Positions 23,401 to 34,129 are shown, counted from the first letter of the stretch. The stretch: DNA of 64,000 bases from Heterohyrax brucei (GCA_028571685.1 CM053143.1:136496829-136560828); one strand, 5' to 3'. Program-made: numbers and translations. Notes: a model not told the origin generated them from the sequence alone.

Positions 23401-26400
23401 TCTTTATCATTGCATAGTGTTCCACTGAGTGTATATACCATAGTTTATTTATCCATTCCTCTGTTGTTGGGCATCCAGGTAGGAATCTTAATAGAAGCAA
23501 ATCACCAGACTTTTCTTGAACATTGATTGGTGGGCACAAACTGCTAACTTTTAGATTATAGTCCAGTGCAAACTGTTTGTGGCATCCAGGGACCTTTCTA
23601 CTAATGTAGTGAAGTCCAAAGTAGTTTGAGGGGTGGGCTGACTTTTAGGTCTGACTTGTCACATTTTCTTATGGAATTTTTTAAAAATAAATTTTATTGT
23701 GATTTAAGTACACGTGTACAATTCATATTACTTTGTCACATGACATTTGGAACTCATACCACTAATAGTTCTGCCTGTTCTCCCCTCCGACTCGTAGTGA
23801 CTCGAGAGGACAAATTAGAACTGCCTGATAGAGTTTTCAAGGAACACCCGGTGGATTAAAACTGCTGACCTTCTGGTTAGCAGCTGCAGCATTTAACCAC
23901 TATGCCATGAGGGTTTATGTATTTATAGTGAACTATCCTTAGTGGAATTCAACGCAGAGAAATTCAAGTTGTCCAGAATGATGCTGTGAGTATATAAAGA
24001 CACTATCTGTTAACTCATTTAACACTCAGTACCTCTTGGTCTCATACAGTATTTGTGCTTTTGTAATTGACTTATTTCAGTTGGCATGATACTCTCCAGG
24101 TTCATCAGTGTTGTGAGATGTTTCCTAGACTCGTCCTTGTTCTTTATTGTTGCGTAGTATTCCGATGTGCAGATGCACCATAATTTGTTTACTCAATCTG
24201 TTGGTGGGCACTTGGATTGTTTCTGTCTTTTTGTTATTGTGAATAATACTGCAGTGAATATGGGTTTGCATATGCCTGTTTCTATAATGGCTCTGACTTC
24301 TTTAAAGTATATACCTAGGAGTAGAATTGCTGGGTCATACGTTGTATCTGTTTCTAGTTTTTTGGGAAAGCACCATACTGTTTCCCATAGTGGTTATACC
24401 ATTTTACAAACCACATAGAGGAGTGTATAAAAGTTCCAGTCTCCCAACAGTCCCTCTAAGATTTGTTATTCTCTGTTTTGGGGGGATTTTTTGCTTAGTA
24501 CCAGTACCTTCAAGGCAAGATGGTATATAATTAAAGTTTTGGTTTGCATCTCTCTAATGATTAATGATCATGAGTACTTCGTCATGTATGTTAGCCATCT
24601 GAATGTCCCATTTGGTGAAGCATCTGTTCATATCCTTTGCCCTTTTTTAAAGATGGATTGTGTTTTTGTTGTTGAAAGGTTGAAGCCTTCTGTAAATTTA
24701 GAGATTAGACACTTGTTAGATATGTGGTAACTGATTTTTTTTTTCCCCCCCAGTCTGTATGTAGGTTGTCTTTTAACTATTGGGGAGAAGTCTTTTGATG
24801 AGATTAAGTGTTTAACTTTTAGGAAACCACATTTATCTAATTCATCTTCTGCTGTTTGTGCGTTTTTAGTTATATTTGGTATTCTGATTATTCTTGATTA
24901 AGGCCCCTAGCATTGTCCCTATTTTTTTTCTTCCATAATCTTTAGAATTTTAGGTTTTATTTTTAGGTCTTTGATCCATTTAGAGTTAGTTTTTAGGTAT
25001 GATGTGAGGGTTGAGTCATGTCTCATTTTTTTTACAGATGGACATTCAATTTTATCAGCACCATTCATTAAAAGGATTGTCTTTTCCATTTGATGGACTT
25101 CAGTCCTTCGTCAAAGATGAGCTGTTCAGAAGTGAATTGATTTCCATCTGGGTTCTTGATTCTGTTCCATTCTTCTATGTGTCTGTTATTGTACTAGTAC
25201 CAGGTTGTTTTGACTACCATGACTATAAAGTAGTTTTGAGATCAGGTAATGTGAAGCCTCCTACTTTGTTCTTTTCTTCAGTAATGCTTGGCTTGTCCTG
25301 GGCCACTTTCCTTCCTATTTAAAGTTGGTGAACAGGTTTCACATCTCATTAAGGAATGCTGTTGGTATGGGGGTGGAGATTTCCTTGTCTCTGTAGGTTG
25401 TTTTGGGTAGGATTGATTCACAATGTTGAGCCTTCCTATCCATGAATGTGCTATGTTTCTCCATTTATATAGGCTGTGGTATCTTGCCGTAGTGTTTTAT
25501 AGGCTTTTTTTTTTTTTTTTGTATAAGTCATTTATGTGCCTGGTTAGATTTATTGCTGAGTATTTTGTCTTTTTTAGGTGCTGTTATAAATGGTTGGTTT
25601 TTTTTTTTAATTTTTTTGTGCCAAAGTTCTCTTTTTTGCTATCTAGGAATCCAACTGATTTTTGTATGTGGATCTTGTATCCTGTTATTCTAATTCTTTC
25701 TTTTAGTTTCTTGTAGTTGTCTTGTGGTGTCTTTGAGGTTCTTTATGACTAGTATCATATCATCTGTGAGTAGCGATCGTTTTACTTCATCTTTTCTAAT
25801 TTGGACACCCATAATTCCTTTTTCTTGCCTTATTGTTCTAGCTAGGACTTCCAGCACAGTGTTAAATAGGAGTGGTGATGAAGACCATCCTTGTCTTGCT
25901 CCTGTTCTCAGAGGGAATGCTTTCAGCCTCTCTCCATTGGGAATGATGTTGACTGCTGGCTTTGTATTGATACCATTTATCATGTTGAGGAATTTTCCTT
26001 CCACTCCTATATTGTTGAGAGTTTTTAAAATTTAATCAGTATTGGGTGTTGGACTTTATCAAATGCCTATTCTGTAGTTGAGATGATTACATGATTCTTT
26101 TGTTCTATTAATGTTGTGGTTTATTGATTTTTCTAATTTTGAACTACTCTTCCATACATGGTAGGATCAGATGACCTTTTGATACAGGCAAAAATGTAAA
26201 TTTTGGTTGCAAATAGTTCAGTTCTTGAAGTCTCGTTTGGTTTCCCTAATGATTCAAAAGATAGATATCACTATTTTACATATAAGGATAGTGACCTCGG
26301 AGGCTTAAATAACTTACTGTCTTTTTCCAAAGCTGGGCTGCTTATGTAAGAGAAAGATTAGGGGATTTGAAAGACAGTTTGGCCCAGACTCTGCTTTTTG

Positions 26401-29400
26401 ATAGTTGTTTACCTTGTTTGGCTGATGCCTAGTCTTCCTTATATGGTCCTTTATGATCTGGCCATTCTAGCTCTAGTGCCCACCACCAGTTCCCCACCCA
26501 TTCAGTTCATGCTGTGTCTCCAGCTGTACTGCACATTTGCTCAAATATTTTCTGAACTTTACCCAGCCTTGTTCCGCCTGAAATGGTTTTCCTTCGTTCT
26601 TAACTATCTCTTTGAGCGGGCTGCTCAGGTTTTGCTTCTTACCAAGAAGCTCTCCCAGCCTACTTTTTGCCTCCAAAGTAGATGTAAATGGACTTTCTTT
26701 GTTTCCGTTGTCTGTGGGTCATCATCATGGTCATCACCAAGATAGCACATTGCACTGGCTGGAATCTTCAGTATAATGCTGAATATAAGTGGCAAGAACA
26801 GATGTCCTTGTTCCTGATATGACTGGAAAGCACTCAGTCCTTCACCATTAAATACGACATTAGCTGTGATTATTTTGTAGAGATACCCTTTGTCAGATTG
26901 AGGAAATTCCCGTCTATATCTAGTTTGTTGAGTGTTTTGATCATGAAAGGGTGTTGGATTTTTTTTAAACTTCTTGCTTTCGTGTGGAACACTTCCTTCA
27001 CCACTGTGCTTTTGCCTACTTGTCTGTTTTGTTTCCTGAGGTACATGTTCTCCGAACCTCAGCCCTCTCTATCTAAAGGCTAGCGACCCTTCAAGACTAC
27101 CACTTCTGTGTCTTGACGTCTTTACTAGATCCTAACCTCTTTGTAAGCAGGGTCCAATTGTTTTTTTGTTTTTATATTTCCCACAACACCTGTCTTAAAA
27201 GATCACTCATTTATTGCATGAATGAACATGAGGTCTGACAATTAAGTTCATGAACTCATCCTAGAAAAAGTGCTACATACTTACCTCATTGCTGAATATC
27301 ACAACGGTCACCTTCAAAGTGCCCCCCTTGGGAAGCTACACACTGGTACCAGTGCCTAGTATACCCTTCAAAGCAATTTTGGAATACTTTGTCTGGAAGG
27401 GCCACCAGAGCTGTTGCCATACTATCCTTGATGTCTTGAATGTCTCAATATTTCCTTTACCTTTGAATAAAGAAAAAAGTCTTTGGGAACCAGATCAGGT
27501 GAGTAGGGAGGGTGTTCCAATACAGTCATTTGTTTACTGGCTAAAAGCTCCCTCACAGACAGCTAAACAGTTAAGTTTGTGAACTTGCCACCGTGTCACT
27601 GTGCACAATGTCATTCCAGGAAGAGTTCCAGAATTGCTTTGCAGGGTGGACTAGGTGCTGGTGTCAGTGCACAGCTTCTCAAGGGGAGTACTTTGAAGGC
27701 TATCATAGTGATATTCAGCAGGGAGGTTTGTAGCACTTAGAACAATTAAATTCATGGACTTAATTGTCAGACCTTATATATCTAGTAAAATTTATATGAA
27801 TCTTTCAGAAGAAAACATTTGCAGTAGAAAATCCAGAGAATTACTTAAAAGCACTTCATATCCTTCTATAAAAATTAATACACTATTAAATTTATCAGGT
27901 GGTCATCAAGTGTTCTTTAAAAAGAATAAGTCAGTTATTCTGATACATTTATCAGGTGGCCATATTCCAGAGAGTAGTCTTCTGAAGTTTTGAGGAATAT
28001 TCCTGCTGCCAGGGTTGAATTCTCTTCCTATAGTTTACATCTCATGGGGTATAATTTTATACCTACTAGATGATGAACCTGTTCTGAATTTTTTTGCTTG
28101 GCACAAATGTGGGTAAATTAACAAAACAATAAAGGTTTATGTAGGCAACATTTATTAATGAAATCATTTGACTTCACTGATAAGGACAGAAAAAGTTTGT
28201 ACTTATCTATTTATGTCCCCGCTTAGAGTTTTAAATTCAAGAAGTGACATGGGTGTCATCAAATTAAATGGTGAGCAGCCAAGCCTAGCTTTGTGATTAG
28301 GAGAATTAGACCAGAAAACAGACTTATTTTTGCAGGAAACTAGGGAGATTTGGGATATTGCCTTGTCTCTCAGCTGTCTTAGAACCTGGTGGTGTCATGA
28401 TAAGAGCTCAGCTATTAACCAAAAGGATGGCAGTTCAAATCCACCAGTGGCTCATTAGAAACCTTATTGGGTAATTCTACTCTGTCCTATAGGGTCACTG
28501 TGAGTCAGAATCAACTTGAGGACAATGGATTTGGTTTGGTTTTCATTCAGTAATCTTATACTAAGCTTTTTCAAGTTATTCTCTAATTTCTCTCTATTCT
28601 GTTTTCCAGCCCGAGTGTGATGAGTATAAATTGCCAGGATGTCCAAGGGACTTCAGCCCAGTGTGTGGGAGCGACATGACCACATATCCCAATGAATGTA
28701 CCCTGTGCATGAAAATCAGGTAATAGTTTTGTAGTTACTGATCAGCCAAGTTTTCTTTTCTTGAATTTTGATTACTTAGGATAATGACTCTTTTCTTACA
28801 GATAAGTATCATATGTCACTAGGTGGTTCTCAGTTTTCAGACTATCGTTTAGAAAGACACAACATCCTTCATTGAGGTGTATGACTAATCAACTGCAGGC
28901 CAGATAATCTGGCCGTGTTACTACCATGGATGAGCAGTTTCCTAAAACGAAGAGTATATATAGTTAGAGTCCATGGAGTATTACATTTTTTAAAAAATTC
29001 AGAGAGTATGTGCAGGTCATCTGCACATGCTGCACTACCAGCCAAGAAGTATTACTTCATAGCTCTACTTAACAGGGTACTAAGTAGTAAGTTTATTACA
29101 CTTCTTACTTTTCATGTAACACACCTGGCCAGGTGACTCTGAGTCCCCCTCCGGGTATGCTGTCTTCTATTTCAGGGAGTCTATGGGAAGCCTTGGTAGC
29201 ATGGTGGTTAAGTGCTATGTCTGCTAACCAAAAGGTCAGCAGTTCAAATCTGCCAGGTGCTCCTTGGGAATCTGTGAAGCAGTTCTACTCTGACCTATAG
29301 TGTCACTATGAGTTGGAATTGACTCAACGGTAGTGGGTCTCTTTTTAATTCTCTGATCTCAGAGTGATTCTTTGGCATTAATACCCTTTGCCCTAGGGTT

Positions 29401-29825
29401 AGGGAAAAAATGGCAGAGTCGGGATATTCACCCTAGTTGAGTTCTCCTTGGAGCCCTGGTGGCACAGTGATAAAGAGCTCAGGCTATTAATCTAAAGGTC
29501 AGTAGTCTGAGTCCACCAGCTGCTCCTTGGAAGATAATGGAGCTATTCTACTCTGTTTCATAGGGTCACTATGAATTGGAGTCAACCGGACGGTAACGGA
29601 TTTAGTTTTGGCCTTTTTCCTCTTGGTTTCACTTTAGAAAAACAAATAAACTATGAAGTGTAGCCCTGGGAGGAATAATAACACAATGATGATGATGACA
29701 ACATGGGCATTTTTAATACAAGTAGTGGAACAGGTTCAGCATGGTAGGTAATAATTATTTCATATTTGTTGAATCACAGGGAAAGTGGTACCAATCTTAA
29801 AGTAGACCGAAGTGGCCCATGCTGA
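20422..29825 (+). CDS. SPINK2: SPINK2, Kazal-type serine protease inhibitor (4 coding exons, complete)
   Basis: Join of 20422-20479, 21962-22008, 28610-28719 and 29780-29825 gives an 86-residue secreted protein; human SPINK2 has 84. Residues 1 to about 24 form a hydrophobic signal peptide. Residues 36-86 are a single Kazal domain with Cys38, 46, 54, 65, 68 and 86, spaced x7-x7-x10-x2-x17 as in human SPINK2. The core Cys54-Gly-Ser-Asp-Met and the Tyr61-x2-Glu-Cys block are conserved. By Kazal numbering the P1 residue is Arg48, fitting inhibition of trypsin-like proteases. Known family role: a testis and epididymis inhibitor that restrains acrosin during acrosome formation. All introns are GT-AG, with phases 1, 0 and 2. 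No stop or frameshift interrupts the reading frame. The start codon has A at -3 and G at +4. The exon 4 tail is diverged from human but keeps the phase, the length, the Gly-Pro-Cys end and the stop. Identification is by recognition, not by database search. Confidence 0.95.
20813..20975 (+). repeat. AfroSINE (first of a tandem pair, SPINK2 intron 1)
   Basis: GGAAACCCTGGTAGTATAGT to AGTAGTAGTTTGGGTTTGGG. Confidence 0.9.
20976..21146 (+). repeat. AfroSINE (second of a tandem pair, SPINK2 intron 1)
   Basis: AAACCCTGGTGGCATCGTGG directly follows the tail of the previous copy, suggesting insertion into its A/T-rich end. Confidence 0.9.
21275..21432 (-). repeat. AfroSINE (SPINK2 intron 1)
   Basis: Reverse copy ending CATACGCCACCAGGGTTTC. 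Confidence 0.88.
21585..21670 (-). repeat. L2 fragment (SPINK2 intron 1)
   Basis: GGGGACATGCATTCC and GTTAGCTGTGGCTGGAG also occur at 18590-18645 in the inverted L2. Confidence 0.6.
21962..22008 (+). CDS. SPINK2: SPINK2 coding exon 2 (propeptide/N-terminal linker)
   Basis: Forty-seven bases that complete Ala20 and encode residues 21-35, ending Phe-Arg-Glu just before the Kazal domain. The acceptor follows a pyrimidine-rich tract and is a tandem TAGCAG. Using the second AG (exon from 21965) keeps the frame and removes one Ala. The donor GTAAGT at 22009 is close to the consensus. Confidence 0.88.
22045..22150 (-). repeat. RTE-derived SINE fragment (SPINK2 intron 2)
   Basis: AGTTCTGACTTATGGCCACC and a GTGTAACAGAGT segment match the reverse SINE 3' end. 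Confidence 0.55.
22165..22305 (+). repeat. AfroSINE 3' part (SPINK2 intron 2)
   Basis: Contains the long-subtype middle (TTAGAGATTTACAGCC), then GGAAACTCTATGGGACAG and a TTTGGTTGGTTGG tail. Confidence 0.78.
22330..23480 (-). mobile_element. L1 3' UTR and ORF2 C-terminal end (SPINK2 intron 2)
   Basis: Reverse copy of the L1 3' UTR seen at 8653-9786, reaching the ORF2 end near 23400-23475 (TCTGTTGTTGGGCATCCAG). Confidence 0.85.
23481..23620 (-). repeat. RTE-derived SINE fragment
   Basis: AGCAAATCACCAGACTTTTC matches the diagnostic segment at 3085 and 44255. Confidence 0.55.
23680..23780 (-). repeat. L1 3'-end fragment
   Basis: AATAAATTTTATTGTGATTT then GTACAATTCATATTAC, an L1 3' end in reverse. 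Confidence 0.55.
23790..23918 (-). repeat. AfroSINE (SPINK2 intron 2)
   Basis: GAACACCCGGTGGATTAAAA and GGTTAGCAGCTGCAGC, ending CTATGCCATGAGGGTTT. Confidence 0.82.
24020..26162 (-). mobile_element. L1 ORF2 fragment (SPINK2 intron 2)
   Basis: Reverse L1 from the ORF2 C-terminus into the RT domain. At 25690-26004 the minus strand keeps a readable RT piece with Arg-Gln-Gly and a degraded catalytic motif (Thr-Asp-Asp). Multiple stops and frameshifts make it inactive. Confidence 0.88.
26163..26385. other. Unassigned sequence in SPINK2 intron 2
   Basis: Nothing recognised. Confidence 0.35.
26390..27228 (+). repeat. L2 LINE split by an L1 fragment
   Basis: L2-like text at 26390-26745 (GGTCCTTTATGATCTGGCC) resumes at 26975-27228 (ends with the CATTTATTGCATGAATGAAC tail). 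The L1 piece at 26750-26970 separates them. Confidence 0.65.
26750..26970 (-). mobile_element. L1 RT-domain fragment inside L2
   Basis: GTATAATGCTGAATATAAGT, GATGTCCTTGTTCCTGA and TTGAGGAAATTCCCGTCTA are reverse L1 ORF2. Confidence 0.7.
27231..27775 (-). mobile_element. Foldback mariner-derived element, copy 1 (SPINK2 intron 2)
   Basis: About 545 bp. The outer arms (27231 to about 27405 and about 27605-27775) are near reverse complements for about 175 bp, far longer than normal mariner ends, which are about 30 bp. Both arms derive from the transposase gene's 3' end: read outward, the right arm translates to a mariner C-terminus. The loop holds, on the minus strand, the mariner segment with Tyr-Ser-Pro-Asp-Leu near 27500, around the third catalytic Asp. 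The N-terminal DNA-binding domain and first catalytic region are absent, so it is non-autonomous. Ends start AGGTCTGACAATTAAG. Confidence 0.82.
27776..28381. other. AT-rich unassigned sequence (SPINK2 intron 2)
   Basis: The TTTATCAGGTGGCCAT and TTTATCAGGTGGTCAT repeats about 55 bp apart (27890 and 27946) are the only pattern seen. Confidence 0.4.
28382..28552 (+). repeat. AfroSINE (SPINK2 intron 2)
   Basis: AACCTGGTGGTGTCATGATA to GGACAATGGATTTGGTTTGG. Ends about 60 bp before the exon 3 acceptor. Confidence 0.9.
28610..28719 (+). CDS. SPINK2: SPINK2 coding exon 3 (Kazal core)
   Basis: Encodes residues 36-71 plus two bases of Arg72, carrying five of the six Kazal cysteines and the reactive loop Cys46-Pro47-Arg48-Asp49. 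It is preceded by a pyrimidine-rich tract ending CCAG and followed by donor GTAATA. It is the most conserved part of the gene and the basis for naming it SPINK2 rather than another SPINK: the stretch around Leu-Pro-Gly-Cys-Pro-Arg and Cys-Thr-Leu-Cys-Met-Lys-Ile-Arg is SPINK2-like. Confidence 0.96.
28760..29185. other. Unassigned sequence (SPINK2 intron 3)
   Basis: No repeat recognised. Confidence 0.35.
29188..29345 (+). repeat. AfroSINE (SPINK2 intron 3)
   Basis: GGGAAGCCTTGGTAGCATGG head, GTCAGCAGTTCAAATCTGCC, tail GAATTGACTCAACGG. Confidence 0.9.
29450..29620 (+). repeat. AfroSINE (SPINK2 intron 3)
   Basis: GGAGCCCTGGTGGCACAGTG head, tail GAGTCAACCGGACGGTAACGG. Lies about 160 bp upstream of exon 4. 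Confidence 0.9.
29780..29825 (+). CDS. SPINK2: SPINK2 coding exon 4 (C-terminus and stop)
   Basis: A short exon too small to find by length. After acceptor ATCACAG it completes Arg72, then encodes 14 residues from Glu73 to Ser83-Gly84-Pro85-Cys86, then TGA. The spacing of 17 residues between the fifth and sixth Cys equals human SPINK2. Phase and terminal Cys support it, although only about half the residues match human. Confidence 0.9.
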
Positions 29826-30080
29826 TGGAGCAGTTCACAAAAAAGAAGACAGGGACCTCCTCACACCGGGCACGTTTGATACATCTCGGAGTCCTTTTTG
29901 TCTTTTCCTGTGTTTCTTAACTAAGACTTGTTAACCAACATTTTCTGGGAGGAGGTGTGGAAGAGAGTCTCAAAAAAATTTCCTTGTTTTCTTGCCTCTT
30001 TTGCCTTGAGTTTATTGCCCAGGTGACTGGTGCGCTGCCTTATTTAGTTGGAAATAAAACCAGTGTCGGTATTCAGTTAC
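29826..30080 (+). terminator. SPINK2: SPINK2 3' UTR with polyadenylation signal
   Basis: About 250 bases after the stop there is a canonical AATAAA at 30053-30058, followed 15-35 bases later by a T/G-rich stretch (about 30080-30100). This fits cleavage near 30075-30085. The stretch is free of young repeats, unlike its flanks. Confidence 0.75.
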
Positions 30081-30084
30081 TGCT

Positions 30085-30430
30085 GTTTTGAGTTGGAAAT
30101 GGCATTCTCACTCAGTAGCCTTCCAGAGGCTCCCTTTTCCCCCCAGGCAAAGGCGAATTCCACTAAGTAAGAAATAGAGTCGTTGATGAGAGGCCAGGTT
30201 TGTTCTAATTCAACCCTTTCCTCATTCTGGGATAACTGGATCATGAAGTGTATACTGGTATATTGCTCTGCGCATGGCAAATAATTATGAGTTACGAGAA
30301 CTCGATTTTAACTCAAGCTAAAAAAGTCAAAGAACTATGTAGGTAAAAAATATTTACTGGATATGGTATCTCCTTTCAGTATAGTCTCCCTTCAGAATAA
30401 ATGCAGAATTTGGCTTTTTTCATCTTTTTA
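30085..30430. other. Unassigned sequence downstream of SPINK2
   Basis: Nothing recognised. Confidence 0.4.
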
Positions 30431-30432
30431 CA

Positions 30433-30635
30433 ACAGTGCTTCTCAAGAGGAGTAAGTTTGACCTGAGGCGACATTTGATAACGTCTCCGAATATTTTTAG
30501 TGCCACAACTGGGTGTTGGGAGCCACTGGCGTCTAGTGTGTAGAGGTCAAGGATGCTGTTAATGTCCTACAATGCACAAAGAATTATCAGTGCAAAATGT
30601 CAGTAGTTCTGAGGTTGAGACACTCTGTTTTGGTG
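30433..30635 (+). mobile_element. MER5A (hAT-Charlie non-autonomous DNA transposon)
   Basis: CAGTGCTTCTCAAGAGGAGT start, GCGACATTTGATAACGTCTC, CACAACTGGGTGTTGGGAG, CTACAATGCACAAAGAATTA, end GAGGTTGAGACACTCTG. Confidence 0.85.
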
Positions 30636-30789
30636 TCTGATAAAATGTAAACAATAAGCATAACTATATAAAAGCCACAAGGATTAACTCAGAATGATAG
30701 GGTTTTCCAGGTAAGAAATTTTGAGTCCAAAGTCCTGGGCTTAAGTGAACTTGAGGACCAGTAAACAAATATTGGACAAGAGGCAGCTG

Positions 30790-30975
30790 AGAGAGTGGTC
30801 AGTAGAGACAGCAAGCCTTTCCGGGGTCAGCTAAACTGGACTTTGAATTCTATTGCCAATATTTCCTTGTGCTTCAACCTTTTCAGTCTGGAAAATGCAG
30901 ATAATGCTTAGCTTACAGAGCTGTGACGGGGAATGCTGTTTGGCACAATGCTTAGCACATAGAAAACACTGAAAC
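30790..30975 (+). repeat. MIR fragment
   Basis: TTCAACCTTTTCAGTCTGGA and CACAATGCTTAGCACATAG follow MIR. Confidence 0.55.
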
Positions 30976-30989
30976 TTGTGTTTTCTTAG

Positions 30990-31945
30990 TGCCATTGGGT
31001 CTCTTCTGACTCACAGCAACTCTATGTATAACAGAACAAAAGATGGCCTGGTCCCTTGCCATCCTCATGATCCCTGTCATGCTTGAGCCCATTGTTGAAA
31101 TCACTGTGTCAGTCCATCTTGGTGAGGGTTTTCCTCTTTTTCTAGCACAGTGTCCTTCTCCAGGTCCTGGACCCTCCTAATAATACGTCCACAGTACGTG
31201 AGACGAAATCTCACCATCCTCACTTCAAAGGAGCACTCTGGTTGGACTTCTTCCAGGGCAGACCTGTTGGTTCTTCTGGTAGTCCATGGTATATGCAATA
31301 TTCTTCTCTAACACAATTCAAAAGCTTCCATCCTTCTTCAGTCTTCCTTATCATTGGCTAGCTTCTGCCTGCCAATAAGCCAACTGAAAACACTACAGCT
31401 TAGATCAGGTGCACCTGTAGTCCTTAAAATGACATCTTCACTTTCTAAAACTTTAACTAGGTCTTTTGCAGCAGATTTGCCCAATGCAATACATCATTTG
31501 ATTTCCTGACTGCTGCTTCCGTGGATGTTGATTGTAGATCCAAGTAAAATAAAATCCTTGAAAACATCTGTGTATCATATTGATTATTGGTCCAGCTGTG
31601 AGGATTTTTTGTTTTACATTGAGATGTAATCCTCACTGAAGGCTGTAGTCTTTGAGAATCATCGTTACATGCTTCAAGTCATCATCCTTTTCCAGAAGCA
31701 AGATTGTGTCATCTGTATAACACTAGTTGTTAATGAGTCTTCCTCCACTCCTCCTACCGCATTCTTTATGTTGTCCAGTTTTTTGGATGATTTGCTGAGC
31801 ATAAAGATGGAATAAAGATGTAGCCCTGATGCACACTTTTCCTGCAATATTGCTGTGTTCTGTTTGAGCAGCTGCCTCTTAATCTATGTATAGGTTCATC
31901 ACGAGCACAGTTAAGTGTTCTGGAATTCTTATTCTTCACAATGTG
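30990..31945 (-). mobile_element. RTE LINE, RT to 3' end
   Basis: Reverse copy from the 3' end (CTCACAGCAACTCTATG) back to the RT region (about 31690-31930, where GTGTCATCTGTATAACA is the reversed catalytic site). Degraded. Confidence 0.82.
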
Positions 31946-31949
31946 TTAC

Positions 31950-32735
31950 AGGATTAAAAAACCCATAAAGTTTAGTAAAGCAAAAACAATCAACCAAAAA
32001 ACAGTTTTATTTGCCAGATATTCAAAAGGTGAAAGTGGGAAGTGGACAAAAATGCTGCCAGAGTTAATATGTGCCAGAATCTAAGGAAATATTACAGAAT
32101 ACACAACAGTTGAAAAAATGAACAAGCATGCTGCCACAGTCGTGCCTTCCCGTGTGCAAGAAATCTTATAGGATAGACAAGAATGGGAAAGTAGACAAGC
32201 CTGCTGCTACAGGCGTACCTGCCAGAGTCCCAAAGAGTTAGCGCCATCATATAGTGATACAAATGGGCAAAAGCATTGAAAGCTTCACCTTTTCACAGAT
32301 TGGCCAGAAACTGTGATCTTGCACTTTGAAATATCTTTCTTAATTATTGGTACAGGTTTCAGTAATGCCAGGAGGGTCTTCATTGGTTCAGCAAATTTTC
32401 CATTCACTGAATGCTAGTAGAAAAAGATGAGTCTTTTGTATTCTGCTTGAGTAGCTTGTGTAAAAAGTTCCTTAAAAGATATATTCCAAGGTCTTTCTAC
32501 TTTTTGTCTTTATATCTCAGAGCCCAGTTGATGTATCTTTGTGTGTCCAGCTCCATTCTGTATGTTCAAGGACAAGGAATGATGATTCCAATATTATTTC
32601 CTAAATCAAATTTTATTCATAATTTGTCATAATCCACACAGCTGAATGCCTCTGCATGGACAAATGCAAATGTGTAAAAATGCATTACAAGGATTTTGTT
32701 GCAGCTTTGTCTTTTTAACACCTAACTACAAATAT
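31950..32735. other. Unassigned sequence, possible old LTR
   Basis: The GAAAGTGGGAAGTGGACAAA, ATGCTGCC and AAAGTAGACAAGCCTGCTGC pattern repeats loosely every 80-100 bp between 32020 and 32230. No family named. Confidence 0.35.
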
Positions 32736-32739
32736 TTTG

Positions 32740-32905
32740 AAAACCCTGGTGGTGTAGTTGTTAAGTGGCACATCTGCTAACCAAAAGGTTGGCAGTTTGA
32801 ATCCACGAGATGCTCCTTGGAAACTCTACAGGGAAGTTCTACTCTGTCCTATAGGGCCACTATGAGTTGTAATCAACTCAACAGCAGTTGGCTGGGTTAG
32901 GTATA
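32740..32905 (+). repeat. AfroSINE
   Basis: AAAACCCTGGTGGTGTAGTT to TGTAATCAACTCAACAGC. Confidence 0.9.
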
Positions 32906-33094
32906 AGTATTTTGGTGTTTTTCTGTTCAGAGCTTTGTCTATCATTATAAAATATGCGTATGTTTTTATGAGAAGTGATGTAGCAGATTCCCAAGCACAT
33001 GGTATCAAAGTCAGATGCCTTGATTCATTAAGCAAGTTACTCTCAACTTTTCTTGGCTGTAAAATGAGAATGATAATAGTACTTGCTTATCTTA

Positions 33095-34080
33095 GGCTAG
33101 CTTCTCTAGAGAAGCAAAACCAGTAAAGCCAGGCTTCTCCTGATTCGTGTAGCTGCAGGGGTTCACAAACCCAAGATCAGTAGGTTGGAGAGCAAAACTC
33201 TTGCTCATAGGCTGTGAAGACTGACAGATCCCAAGACTGGTCACAAAGTCTCCAAGGAAAGTAAAGAATCAGCAAAGAACGCAGCTGCGGTCACGTTAAA
33301 CTTTTTCATTCTGCTTCTGACCCACAGAACCCCTCTTAATGTTGCATACCCACATTTATTTATACATACTAAAGGACCCCAAACCCAAAACCAAACTGAT
33401 TGCCATCAAGTCAATTCCAACTCATAGCGACCCTATAGGGTAGGCATGCAAATAAGGCACCCAAAAGGGATAGAGCTGAAAATACAGAAGGAAAAGAACG
33501 TAGGGGGAAAAAATGACTCATTCTCAGCTTTTCCTGTAATGCCCTGATCCGAGACCTTGTTCCTATAGTCTTCATGAGGGTGAAACAAGGTACTTAACAT
33601 TTAGAGATACCACTGAAGTAGGCAGTCAGGACTAACTCCAATTTCTTTACTTGTTTTTCTTAAAATTCCTGGCTTGTTAGCACTAGCTGGCCCTAGAAAT
33701 CACACAGTAACTTTTAGGAGCCACTAAGATAAAATCTTTGCAGGCTTTTTCTTAGAATCATCAAACAAGCGGCTGTGCCAGCCACTAGCCTCCTAAAATG
33801 ATCGCTGAGAGATTAGAGATGCCAGAGGACTGTCTCCGGGGGGACCCCCAGTTCCAGATGCATATCTTCTCCAGACGCCTCTGGACAGATGCCCCTCAGT
33901 TGTCCAGTCTTTCTTCCCTCACACCTAATGTTTACCTTTATCTACCCAGTATAAGCTCCCCACTTGCCTGGAGGAGTCAAATAGGCTTTGAGGGGGCATA
34001 TGTCCAAAGGGATCTGGAGAAGAACTGGGGGGGGGGGTCCCTCCAGAGACAGCCCTCTGGCGTCCCTAATCTCATTTAAA
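33095..34080. repeat. LTR-like repeat, unassigned
   Basis: The TCTCTAGAGAAGCAAAACCA start resembles the end of a common mammalian LTR in reverse. Carries a truncated reverse AfroSINE at 33375-33445 and a G11 run near 34027-34037. Confidence 0.4.
33375..33445 (-). repeat. AfroSINE, truncated
   Basis: ATTGCCATCAAGTCAATTCC then CATAGCGACCCTATAGGG only. Confidence 0.75.
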
Positions 34081-34129
34081 CTGACAAATTGCAGAATTCC
34101 CACAGGCAGTCTTTGGAGCAGGAAGTTTT

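Noticed and set aside
27289-27582. Plus-strand frame in the mariner copy taken as a possible gene
   Set aside because: It is the antisense of mariner transposase sequence.
33095-34080. Possible provirus with internal genes
   Set aside because: No gag, pol or env frame and no second LTR recognised; kept only as an unassigned LTR-like repeat.
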